Shown here piece after piece: positions 7,038 through 13,456 of a stretch of DNA of 13,771 nt. The stretch is taken from contig JBBSLP010000099.1 in NCBI GenBank assembly GCA_038255145.1, positions 1 through 13,771 on the forward strand. Reading direction: 5' to 3'. How positions within the stretch are numbered: the first letter of the stretch is position 1; each line of letters starts with the position of its first letter. The stretch comes from WHTX01 sp038255145 (GTDB lineage Bacteria > Actinomycetota > Acidimicrobiia > Acidimicrobiales > CAIXPF01). A program made the translations under genes and the position numbers. The notes under the pieces were generated by a model, which saw nothing but the letters and a program-made list of their open reading frames with translations, did no database searches and was not told the origin of the DNA.

Positions 7038-7335
7038 CGTCGTGCACTCCCCGCTGTCACCCGCTGATCCCGCCAGGGGGCTCGTCCGCCGCATGCCCAG
7101 TGATCGGGAAGGACGGCCGGCGAGCTGAGCCCGTCAGCGGGGGTTCGTGCGGTTTCGGGTGACGATCCCCGATCGTGGTGAAGACGGGGCGCGTCAGTGC
7201 AGGTGGAAGTACCTGTTCAGCTCCAGCCCAGGCGCTCCGATGCCGGACGCGACACCGCCCCGACACCGGGGTCGGGGCGGTCGTGACGTTCGGTGGCGGG
7301 CGGACCCGCCGGGTCGGGCGGTGGCGGCGGGGCGG
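7038..7335. promoter_or_regulatory. 298-base region between usp and the metalloprotease gene, with a candidate leader that can mask the ribosome site
   Basis: Seen: in the minus-strand transcript the element CCCCGCTGA (7142-7134) can pair over 8 bases with TCAGCGGG (7067-7060) or over 8 bases with CAGCGGGG (7056-7049). The second partner overlaps the GGGGAG ribosome site (7052-7047) of the metalloprotease gene, so the two pairings exclude each other and only one hides the site. There is also CAGGT/ACCTG at 7200-7215. The usp-proximal part holds the strong hairpin listed below. No known riboswitch consensus was recognised and no open frame here looks coding. That it is a switch is inference. 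Confidence 0.35.
7254..7281 (-). terminator. Strong GC hairpin downstream of usp
   Basis: A perfect 11-bp stem, ACCGCCCCGAC (7254-7264) with GTCGGGGCGGT (7271-7281), loop of 6, starting about 55 bases after the usp stop. A second hairpin, GGCGGG-CGGA-CCCGCC (7295-7310), lies between it and the gene. No T-tract follows, as is common for actinobacterial terminators. Confidence 0.6.
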
Positions 7336-7770
7336 CTACTTGCGGGGGCTGCGGGCCACGAGCACGGGCACCTTGGCGTGGTGCACGACCTGGTGGCTGA
7401 CCGAGCCGATGAGCAGGCCCTCGAAGCCCCCTCGGCCCCGGCTGCCCACGACCAGCAGGTCGGCGTCCTCCGAGGCGTTCAGGAGGACCTCGGCCGGGTG
7501 GCCCTGGGCGATCCGGGTGGTGACGTCGACGCCGGCGGTGGCCTCGGGCCCGACCGCGGCGAGCGTCTCGTCGAGGTGGCGCTGGGCCTGGACCTCGAGG
7601 TCGGCCGGGGTGGGCACGTCCTCGGGCCCGGGCAGCATGTCGATGGCGGGGAAGTGCCAGGCGGTGACGACCTCGAGGCTGGCGCCCCGCTCACGGGCTG
7701 CGGCCAGCGCCTGGCGGAGCGCCTCGACCGAGGACTTCGATCCGTCAACGCCGCACACGACTCGTGCCAT
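7336..7770 (-). CDS. Universal stress protein, UspA family (ATP-binding type)
   Basis: A 144-residue single-domain UspA protein. Asp9 in VVCGVDGS begins the fold, and GSRGRGG (109-115) followed by GS (122-123) matches the ATP-binding motif GxxGxGx(9)G(S/T) of the nucleotide-binding subgroup. Members are small cytoplasmic proteins tied to survival under stress; the partner here is unknown. ATG 7770 was chosen because GAGGG lies 8 bases upstream and the protein then starts directly at the first strand; the longer frame from 7803 adds residues lying across the repeat element upstream. It is on the same strand as the pil genes but 93 bases from pilD and probably has its own control region, with two 10-bp-spaced repeats just upstream. 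Confidence 0.92.
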   Translation of the reverse strand: MARVVCGVDGSKSSVEALRQALAAARERGASLEVVTAWHFPAIDMLPGPEDVPTPADLEVQAQRHLDETLAAVGPEATAGVDVTTRIAQGHPAEVLLNASEDADLLVVGSRGRGGFEGLLIGSVSHQVVHHAKVPVLVARSPRK

Positions 7771-7784
7771 CGATGCCACCCTCG

Positions 7785-7803
7785 CTCGTCCAAACTCGTC
7801 CAA
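7785..7803. promoter_or_regulatory. Two 9-bp direct repeats one helical turn apart, upstream of usp
   Basis: CTCGTCCAA occurs at 7785-7793 and again at 7795-7803, a 10-bp period. On the minus strand this reads TTGGACGAG twice, ending about 15 bases before the usp start codon. The spacing places both copies on the same face of the helix, as in an operator for a regulator binding in tandem. The regulator is not known. Confidence 0.4.
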
Positions 7804-7863
7804 CGCTGGCCTGGTTTCCTACCACGTCCGGGCAGGTGATGGCACGTCTGCGACCCCCCGTGG

Positions 7864-8628
7864 TCAGCCCAGGGGCGGGTAGATCTGGGCCAGCTGGGGG
7901 GCGAGCACGATGGCGGCCACCGTCCCCGCGGCCAGGAAGGGGGCGAAGGGCAGGGCGCTGCGCCGCCCGGCCCGGCCGGCCGCCAGCATGGCCACACCGA
8001 CCACGGCCCCGAACAGGAAGCCGACGAACAGGCCGGCGAACACGAAGCGGAGTCCCCCCCAGCCCAGCAGCAGCCCGCACAGGGCGGCCAGCTTCACGTC
8101 ACCCATGCCCATGCCCCGCGGTGAGGCCAGGTGGATGGCACCCAGCAGCACCAGTCCCAGCAGGGCACCGAGACCGGCCCGCCCCAGATCGGACCAGTTC
8201 CCGTCGACGGCCGCGGCCAGCACCAGCAGACCGGCGCTGAGGGCCAGGCCCACGCCCAGGACCTTGTTGGGCACCTTGCGGATGTCGAGGTCGATGACCG
8301 ACAGGGCCAGCAGCGTGATGAAGCCGACGAGCAGGGCGGGCAGCTCCCAGGCCGTGGCCTGGGTGGCAGCCAGGGCGCCCAGGGCCCCGCCGGCCAGCTC
8401 CACCAGGGGGTAGCGGAACGAGATGGGTTGGTGGCAGTTGTGGCAGCGCCCCCGCAGGGCCACCCACGACACCACGGGCAGGTTCTCCCACCATGACAAC
8501 TGGTGGTCGCAGTTCGGGCAGTGGGACGGGGGGTTGTTCACCGACTCACCCCGGGGCACCCGCCACACGACGACGTTGACGAACGAGCCAAGGCACAGGC
8601 CGAAGAGGGTGGCGATCACGACGAGCAC
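7864..8628 (-). CDS. pilD: Type IV prepilin peptidase (leader peptidase/N-methyltransferase)
   Basis: An integral membrane aspartyl protease that cuts the leader from type IV prepilins after the Gly of the E-G|F motif and usually methylates the new N-terminus. The 254-residue product has LGSFVNVVVWRVPRG at 13-27 and the four-cysteine zinc site of the methyltransferase domain: CPNC (37-40) and CHNC (62-65). The catalytic aspartates lie in VIDLDIRKVPN (D113/D115 region) and GMGMGDVKL (D177), the latter being the GxGD motif. Several membrane helices follow. GTG 8628 has AAGGAG 5 bases upstream. It is the last gene of the pilB-pilC-pilA-pilD run and its obvious substrate is PilA just upstream. 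Confidence 0.95.
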   Translation of the reverse strand: MLVVIATLFGLCLGSFVNVVVWRVPRGESVNNPPSHCPNCDHQLSWWENLPVVSWVALRGRCHNCHQPISFRYPLVELAGGALGALAATQATAWELPALLVGFITLLALSVIDLDIRKVPNKVLGVGLALSAGLLVLAAAVDGNWSDLGRAGLGALLGLVLLGAIHLASPRGMGMGDVKLAALCGLLLGWGGLRFVFAGLFVGFLFGAVVGVAMLAAGRAGRRSALPFAPFLAAGTVAAIVLAPQLAQIYPPLG

Positions 8629-8763
8629 GGGGACTCCTTCTCGGGTGGGTCGGTTGCCTGGTCGGGTCGGCCTGGCGGCGTGCGGTCCTTCGTCCTAGGG
8701 GAGGTGGTCACCCTGGTGGCCGCAGCCCGGACGCGGCGAGAGCCGCCGGCGACCCGAAGGTCA

Positions 8764-8787
8764 CCAGCGGCTCCGAGCCGGGGCTGG
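8764..8787 (-). terminator. Hairpin between pilA and pilD
   Basis: CGGCT-CCG-AGCCG (8768-8780) with an outer CCAG/CTGG arm (8764-8767 and 8784-8787) starts about 8 bases after the pilA stop. Without a T-tract it may be a partial terminator that lets the pilin message exceed the peptidase message; this is inference. Confidence 0.4.
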
Positions 8788-8794
8788 GGGGAGA

Positions 8795-9178
8795 TCAGGT
8801 CGGGCAGGCGGTGACGGTGGCGAACTGGCCGGTGGTGGAGTTGTAGGTGAACTCAGCGCCGTTGGTCTTGAGGGCCGTGGCAGTCGAGGTACCGGGGAGC
8901 GAGCGGACGTAGGTCGGCACGAGGGCGGTCAGCGTGGCGGGCCAGCCGTTGGTCTGGGCCCGGTAGGACTCGATGGCGGTGTCCACGGCGCTCTTGTCGG
9001 CGGCGCAGGCGGAGGACTTGCTCTTGTCGGTGATGCCGCTGATCGAGAAGACGACCACGGCGGCGAGGACGCCGAGGATGGTGATGACCACCAGGAGCTC
9101 CACGAGGGTGAAGCCTTCCTCGTTGTTGCGCTTGGCCTGGATGGTGCGGACCTTGTTCTGGAGGGCCTGGGTGTTCAT
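8795..9178 (-). CDS. pilA: Type IV prepilin / pseudopilin
   Basis: The structural pilin subunit. The 127-residue precursor has a positively charged leader ending at Gly22, then the prepilin motif EEG|FTLVELLVVITILGVLAA with Glu5 of the mature chain (E27). The mature protein is about 105 residues: a long hydrophobic helix followed by a small globular domain. The only two cysteines, C58 and C125, could form a disulfide loop. The length is at the small end for pilins, similar to major pseudopilins or ComGC-like subunits. ATG 9178 is preceded by AAAGGGA at a suitable distance. pilC lies 172 bases upstream and pilD downstream. No other minor pilin genes are visible, so it should be the sole subunit encoded here. 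Confidence 0.93.
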   Translation of the reverse strand: MNTQALQNKVRTIQAKRNNEEGFTLVELLVVITILGVLAAVVVFSISGITDKSKSSACAADKSAVDTAIESYRAQTNGWPATLTALVPTYVRSLPGTSTATALKTNGAEFTYNSTTGQFATVTACPT

Positions 9179-9350
9179 GTCTTCCCTTTCTCGGAATTTG
9201 CGTGCTGTGTGCGGAGGGTGATCTGGAAGCTTGTAGAGCTTTGAGTTCTTGTTTCCGGCGCCCCGCCCTGCGGTGCTGATGTAGATATCGGCGCATCCCC
9301 TGATCGGGTTGAGGGGCAGTTCTGCCCACCCCCCATCCGGGGATGCTGCG
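9179..9350 (-). promoter_or_regulatory. Leader/promoter region of pilA
   Basis: 172 bases between the pilC stop and pilA, clearly richer in A/T in its half nearest pilA than the rest of the window. Just after pilC come two hairpins: CATCC/GGATG at about 9334-9345 and GGGCAG-TT-CTGCCC (9314-9327). Nearer the start is AAGCT-tgtag-AGCTT (9227-9241). The first two could end pilBC transcription. A separate pilA promoter is likely but no clear -10/-35 was identified. Confidence 0.4.
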
Positions 9351-10517
9351 CTAGGTCGTCTGGACCTGGTTGAAGATCCCGTACATGGCGCTGACCAGGG
9401 CCACGGCCACGAAGCCCACGATCAGGCCGACGCCCAGGACCATGGCCGGTTCGAACAGGTCGGTGAAGCGCTTGAGGCGATAGTCGAGCTCGCGCTCGTA
9501 GTACGACGCGGCCCCTCTGAGCTGGGTCTCGATGGTGCCGGTCGTCTCGCCGACCCGCAGCATCTGGTTCACGCCCGAGGGGAACACCCCCGTGGCCGCC
9601 ATGGGCGCAGCCAGGCCCTCGCCCTGCAACATGCCCTCCTGGGCCTGGCGCAGGGCCTTGGCGTACACCCGGTTGCCGGTGCCCCGCGCGGCCACCCCCA
9701 CCGCTTCGGGCAGGGACACGCCGGCCTCCACCATCGAGGCCAGGGTGCGGCAGAAGCGCTCGATGATGCCGAAGCGGATCATGGTGCCGATGCCGGGCAG
9801 CTTGAGCAGGAGCTTGTCCCGCCCCATCTTGCCCCGCTCGGTGCGCAGCGTGAAGAACAGGGCGAGCGCGCTGAGCACGAACCCCGCGGCGAGCAATGGC
9901 GCGAAGTCCACCAGGAACCCGACCCCAGCCAGCAGGATGCGGGTGGGAAGGGGCAACTTGGCGTTCATGGACGTGAAGAAGTCCTTGAACTTGGGCAGCA
10001 CGAAGACGGTCAGCACGGTGATGGCCCCGATGGCCAGGAAGACCACCACCGACGGATAGGTCAGGGCCGACTTGATCTTCCGCCTGGTCTCCACGTCGCG
10101 TTCGATGTAGGTGGCCAGTTGGTCGAACACCGAGTCGAGCTCACCGGTGAGCTCGGCAGCCTGGATCATGGCCACGTAGAAGTTGGGGAAGTCCTTGTGG
10201 CGACCCACGGCGTCCGACAGGGTGGTGCCGGCCCGCAGGTCCCTGGCCACCTCGTCGAGCACGGTGGCCAGGCGCTTGCCCGCGTTCTCCTCCGAGATGA
10301 TGCCCAGGGCATCGAGCACGGGCACCCCGGCCCGCAGGAACGACGCCGCCTGACGGGAGAAGTTCATCAGCTCGATGGGCTTGACCCGCTTGGGCTTGAG
10401 CTCGATGTTGAGGTTGCGCTTGGCCTTGGGTGTCACGGCCTCGACGTGGGCGGTCACCGCCCGCGCCATGTGGTCCGGCGGCTCGGCGCCGCTCGAGCGC
10501 TTCTTCAGGTCGAACAC
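9351..10517 (-). CDS. pilC: Type IV pilus inner-membrane platform protein (PilC/GspF family)
   Basis: The polytopic platform protein that couples the assembly ATPase to pilin insertion. It has 388 residues with two T2SSF domains, roughly 50-175 and 255-380, each beginning with a cytoplasmic helical part (FSRQAASFLRAGVPVLDAL; FCRTLASMVEAGVSLPEAV) and ending near a membrane segment. Helices are at about 157-177, 195-225 and 355-380. VGETTGTIETQL is a typical second-domain motif. GTG 10517 was chosen because AAAGGA lies 5 bases upstream; the longer frame to 10553 has no ribosome site and extends an unrelated N-terminus. It lies 82 bases after pilB. Confidence 0.94.
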   Translation of the reverse strand: MFDLKKRSSGAEPPDHMARAVTAHVEAVTPKAKRNLNIELKPKRVKPIELMNFSRQAASFLRAGVPVLDALGIISEENAGKRLATVLDEVARDLRAGTTLSDAVGRHKDFPNFYVAMIQAAELTGELDSVFDQLATYIERDVETRRKIKSALTYPSVVVFLAIGAITVLTVFVLPKFKDFFTSMNAKLPLPTRILLAGVGFLVDFAPLLAAGFVLSALALFFTLRTERGKMGRDKLLLKLPGIGTMIRFGIIERFCRTLASMVEAGVSLPEAVGVAARGTGNRVYAKALRQAQEGMLQGEGLAAPMAATGVFPSGVNQMLRVGETTGTIETQLRGAASYYERELDYRLKRFTDLFEPAMVLGVGLIVGFVAVALVSAMYGIFNQVQTT

Positions 10518-10542
10518 TGGTTTCCTTTCAACAGCGCGTCTT

Positions 10543-10596
10543 TCACAGCACATCCTTCACGGCACGGTCGATGGCGCGCAGGAGTGCGCGATTCAT
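10543..10596 (-). CDS. Possible 17-residue leader peptide between pilB and pilC
   Basis: ATG 10596 lies 3 bases after the pilB stop and opens an 18-codon frame (MNRALLRAIDRAVKDVL) ending 25 bases before the pilC start. It could form a small amphipathic helix. There is no ribosome site of its own, so it would rely on ribosomes ending pilB. Its early codons contain the inverted repeat CGCGCA-GGAG-TGCGCG (10575-10590). It may equally be chance. Confidence 0.2.
   Translation of the reverse strand: MNRALLRAIDRAVKDVL
10575..10590 (-). repeat. Small hairpin in the pilB-pilC gap
   Basis: CGCGCA and TGCGCG form a perfect 6-bp stem with a 4-base loop. There is no T-tract. It could limit read-through or protect the mRNA end. 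Confidence 0.4.
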
Positions 10597-10599
10597 TCG

Positions 10600-12438
10600 T
10601 CACAACACGTAGATGGCCCGCATGACCTCGGCGATGGTGGTGACGCCGTCGGTGATGAGGCGGATGCCCTGCTCGCCCATGGGGGTCATGCCCCCCTTGG
10701 CCGCCGCGGCCCGCAGGGCCAGGGGTGAGGCCCCGTCGATGACCAGCTGGCGAATGTCGTCATCCATGACCAGCAGCTCGTAGACGCCGATGCGGTCGAG
10801 GTAGCCGGTGCCGCTGCAGAAGTTGCAGCCCTCGCCCTTGGTGAAGCCCTCGGTCCTGGTGCCGCCGGCGGCGGTGAAGAAGGCCATCTCGTCGGGGCCC
10901 GGGGTGTAGGGCACGGTGCACGAGCGACAGGTGCGCCGCAGCAGGCGCTGGCCCACCACGCCGGCCACCGAGGCGGCGATGAGGAAGGGCTCGACCCCCA
11001 TGTCGATCAGGCGCACCAGGGCCGAGGCCGCATCGGTGGCGTGCAGGGACGACAGCACGAAGTGGCCGGTGAGTGCGCTCTGCACCGCGGTGCGGGCCGT
11101 CTCCACGTCGCGGATCTCGCCGACGAGGATCACGTCGGGGTCCTGGCGGAGGATGGCCCGCAGGCCGCTGGCGAAGGTCACCCCGGCCTGGGCGCTCACG
11201 TGGAGCTGGTTGACCGTGGGGACCACGTACTCGACGGGGTCCTCGATGGTCATGACGTTGATCTCGGACCGGTTGATGTCCGAGAGCGTGGCGTAGAGCG
11301 TGGTCGTCTTGCCGCTGCCCGTGGGGCCCGTGCACAGCACCATGCCGTAGGGCCGGTGGACGAGCTCGGTGTAGCGCTCGTGGGTGCCGGGGGCCATGCC
11401 CAGCTGGTCCATGTCCAGCAGGGCCTTGGACCGGTCGAGGAGCCGCAGCACCACCTTCTCCCCCCAGATGGTGGGGGCGGTGGCGACGCGGACGTCGAGC
11501 TCGCGGCTGTCGATGGTGATCTCGAACTGGCCGTCCTGGGGGCGGCGGGTCTCGACGATGTTCATGTCGGACATGACCTTGAGCCGGCTGGCCAGGGCCC
11601 CGGCCATGCCCACGGGCAGGGTCACCACCTCCTGCATGACGCCGTCGACGCGGAAGCGCACCGGCAGGCGGTCGTCGAGGGGTTCGATGTGCACGTCCGA
11701 GGCCCGGTCCCTCAGGGCCTGGGTGAGCACCAGGTTCACCACCTGGATGACGGGGGCGTTCTCGGGGACGGCCAGGGACTCGATCTCGGACTTGGGCCGC
11801 CGGCCGGCCTCGAAGGCGGCCACGTGACCGCCCACGCCGACGAGCGCCCGGTAGGCCCGGTTGATGCCCGACAGGATGTCCTGGCGCGAGGCCAGCACCA
11901 TCGTCAGCGCGGGCTTGTCGGGCCAGGTGGCCAGCTCGTCGGCCAGGCGGGTGTCGAGGGGGTCGGACACGGCGACGGTGAGGGTGCCGTCGGCCAGGCT
12001 GATGGGCAGGACCTCGAGCTGGCGGGCGATGGCCGGGTCGAGGCGGCTCACGGCGTCGGGGCTGGGGGTCACCCGACGCAGGTCGACGATCTCGAGGTCG
12101 AACTGGCCGGCCAGGGCCTTGAGCAGCTCGGGTTCCTCGATCACCCCCTCTTCGACGAGGACGCGGCCCAGGCGACCGCCGTCCTGCTGCTGGCGGGCCA
12201 GGGCCAGGGCCAGCTGGTCCTGGTTGACCAGGCCCCAGCCGACGAGGAGGTCGCCCAGGCGTCGCCGCCGCTGGGGGGCCACCGCCACCGCCGTGGCCCG
12301 ACCACCGACGTTGTTGGCGTTGGCCGTCGCATCGATGGCGGCGGCGCGGATGTCGGCCGACGTCGGGGCCGGCTTCGACTTGGAGGAGAAGCGCACATAT
12401 GGGGGATCGGAAGCATTGGCCCCCAGGTTGAGGAGCAT
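10600..12438 (-). CDS. pilB: Type IV pilus assembly ATPase (PilB/GspE family)
   Basis: The hexameric cytoplasmic ATPase that drives pilus extension. The 612-residue protein has an N-terminal linker (1-55), a T2SSE_N/MshEN domain (about 58-195, with RRLGDLLVGWGLVNQDQL and RLGRVLVEEGVI), then the motor. Walker A GPTGSGKT is at 371-378, the Asp box MTIEDPVEY at 396-404, Walker B VILVGE at 436-441 and the His box SSLHATDA at 463-470. The zinc site C504xxC507...C538xxC541 is the C-metal motif of PilB/GspE and marks it as an extension, not retraction, ATPase. Some MshEN domains bind c-di-GMP; whether this one does is not decided here. ATG 12438 has only a weak GGGTAGAG upstream. It is the first gene of the pil run. 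Confidence 0.95.
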   Translation of the reverse strand: MLLNLGANASDPPYVRFSSKSKPAPTSADIRAAAIDATANANNVGGRATAVAVAPQRRRRLGDLLVGWGLVNQDQLALALARQQQDGGRLGRVLVEEGVIEEPELLKALAGQFDLEIVDLRRVTPSPDAVSRLDPAIARQLEVLPISLADGTLTVAVSDPLDTRLADELATWPDKPALTMVLASRQDILSGINRAYRALVGVGGHVAAFEAGRRPKSEIESLAVPENAPVIQVVNLVLTQALRDRASDVHIEPLDDRLPVRFRVDGVMQEVVTLPVGMAGALASRLKVMSDMNIVETRRPQDGQFEITIDSRELDVRVATAPTIWGEKVVLRLLDRSKALLDMDQLGMAPGTHERYTELVHRPYGMVLCTGPTGSGKTTTLYATLSDINRSEINVMTIEDPVEYVVPTVNQLHVSAQAGVTFASGLRAILRQDPDVILVGEIRDVETARTAVQSALTGHFVLSSLHATDAASALVRLIDMGVEPFLIAASVAGVVGQRLLRRTCRSCTVPYTPGPDEMAFFTAAGGTRTEGFTKGEGCNFCSGTGYLDRIGVYELLVMDDDIRQLVIDGASPLALRAAAAKGGMTPMGEQGIRLITDGVTTIAEVMRAIYVL

Positions 12439-12727
12439 CTCTACCCGGGGTGGTCAATTGGTCACTGATCGGGAGATGTCCAGGTCGGGGCCTGGGTGAG
12501 ACCACCTGCTCATCCGGGTGGGGGAAAGGGGTCAACCGGCTCTGCGGCCACGACGATCGTCTTGGTGTCCGAGCGGCCAACCGGCCCGGACACGACGAAC
12601 GCAAACGGCGACAGGCGGTCGCCGGGACAGCGTGCGGAAGAGCCACCTGCTGCAGCCACGGGCTGGGGCCGGCCTGGACCGACGCGCCTTCCCGGCGGAC
12701 ACCTCAGGCGGATCCAGGAGGATCGAC
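12439..12727. promoter_or_regulatory. Divergent regulatory region between pilB and the zinc-ribbon gene
   Basis: 289 bases without a convincing gene; it must hold promoters in both directions. Inverted repeats: CCAGG/CCTGG (12480-12495), the perfect palindrome GACGATCGTC (12552-12561), a large hairpin GTGTCCG/CGGACAC (12565-12571 and 12587-12593) with inner GGCC-AACC-GGCC, and CGGCGAC/GTCGCCG (12606-12612 and 12618-12624). TGGTCA occurs twice, 8 bases apart (12451-12456, 12459-12464), just upstream of pilB. No -10/-35 could be assigned with confidence. Confidence 0.5.
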
Positions 12728-13069
12728 ATGGCAACGATTCGTGCGACGTGCGGCGACTGCGGCGACGTGGTCCTGGGCAGTGACGACGTGAAGGTGCTGG
12801 TGTTCACCCACGACGGCAGCGCCTCCTACACCTTCCGCTGCCCCACCTGCTCCATGGTGGTCGTCAAGCCGGCCCGGGGTCGCACCGTCGACCTCCTCGT
12901 CGCCTCGGGCGTGGCCATGTCCAGCTGGGACTACCCGGCCGAGCTCGACGAGCCCCGGGGCTCGGGTGGTCCCATCAGCCACGACGAGCTGCTCGACTTC
13001 CACCGGCTGCTGCTCGACGACGACAGCTTCGCCCATGCCGTGCTCGCCCTCGGCGGCGACCGCCGCTGA
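12728..13069 (+). CDS. Hypothetical zinc-ribbon protein
   Basis: A 113-residue soluble protein not recognised by name. The N-terminal half has two cysteine pairs, CGDC (8-11) and CPTC (38-41), separated by a short beta-rich stretch, which is a zinc-ribbon layout. The C-terminal half is acidic and helical (SHDELLDFHRLLLDDD, about 85-100). ATG 12728 has AGGAGG 6 bases upstream, an excellent ribosome site, so this start is firm; the frame upstream has no such signal. It is preceded by a hairpin-rich leader and stands alone, 119 bases before the next gene. A nucleic-acid or protein-binding role is possible for zinc ribbons, but nothing here shows which. Confidence 0.8.
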   Translation: MATIRATCGDCGDVVLGSDDVKVLVFTHDGSASYTFRCPTCSMVVVKPARGRTVDLLVASGVAMSSWDYPAELDEPRGSGGPISHDELLDFHRLLLDDDSFAHAVLALGGDRR

Positions 13070-13188
13070 GCTCGATCACCGTCCGTCACCGGCGTGGCCG
13101 TGGCCGCGCATCGACGGCGGTCGGGCTGGGTACTACAGGACATGACGGCGGAGAGGCCGGGCCCGACGCCCGGGAAGGGAGCGCGGAG

Positions 13189-13371
13189 ATGATCGACGCA
13201 ACGCAACTGGCGGCGGCCGGAGCGGTGTTCGTGGCCGGCGAGTTGGCGCTCGCCGTGCTCGTGGGACGGCTGCTGGCCCGAGCCGGGCAGATGGATGCCC
13301 CTGGGGACGCCACGCCTCTGGCCACGGTGTTCGACCTGTCCGAGCACCGGGCCCTGCGCTCGCGGGCCTAG
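13189..13371 (+). CDS. Small single-pass membrane protein, hypothetical
   Basis: A 60-residue protein with one hydrophobic helix (about 7-29, rich in Ala, Val and Leu) and a short polar tail (DLSEHRALRSRA). Function unknown. ATG 13189 has AGGGAG and GGAG stretches 3-12 bases upstream. Codon use has the G/C third-position bias of the neighbours, which supports real coding despite the small size. A terminator-like hairpin follows the stop by 16 bases. Confidence 0.6.
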   Translation: MIDATQLAAAGAVFVAGELALAVLVGRLLARAGQMDAPGDATPLATVFDLSEHRALRSRA

Positions 13372-13387
13372 CTGGCCGACCGCACGT

Positions 13388-13407
13388 GTGGCCCCGTCCC
13401 GGGCCAC
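13388..13407 (+). terminator. Hairpin after the small membrane protein gene
   Basis: GTGGCCC (13388-13394) and GGGCCAC (13401-13407) form a perfect 7-bp stem with a 6-base loop. No T-tract follows. Confidence 0.5.
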
Positions 13408-13435
13408 GACAGGAACAGGGGTAAAGGTCCCCGGG

Positions 13436-13453
13436 GTGTCACGCCGATGACAC
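13436..13453. promoter_or_regulatory. Operator-like inverted repeat before the right-end open frame
   Basis: GTGTCA-CGCCGA-TGACAC is a perfect dyad with 6-bp arms and 6-bp spacer. The half-site geometry suits a dimeric helix-turn-helix regulator. It ends 3 bases before a GTG that opens the last frame. The regulator is unknown. Confidence 0.4.
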
Positions 13454-13456
13454 AGC

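Noticed and set aside
7038..7335. c-di-AMP (ydaO) riboswitch upstream of the metalloprotease gene
   Set aside because: Considered because such elements precede cell-wall enzyme genes in actinobacteria, but the conserved GGGGGACCCA-type and GGGGUGAA-type segments are not present.
10760..12646. 628-codon minus-strand frame overlapping pilB
   Set aside because: Pro/Arg/Gly-rich shadow frame; PilB motifs are all in the other frame.
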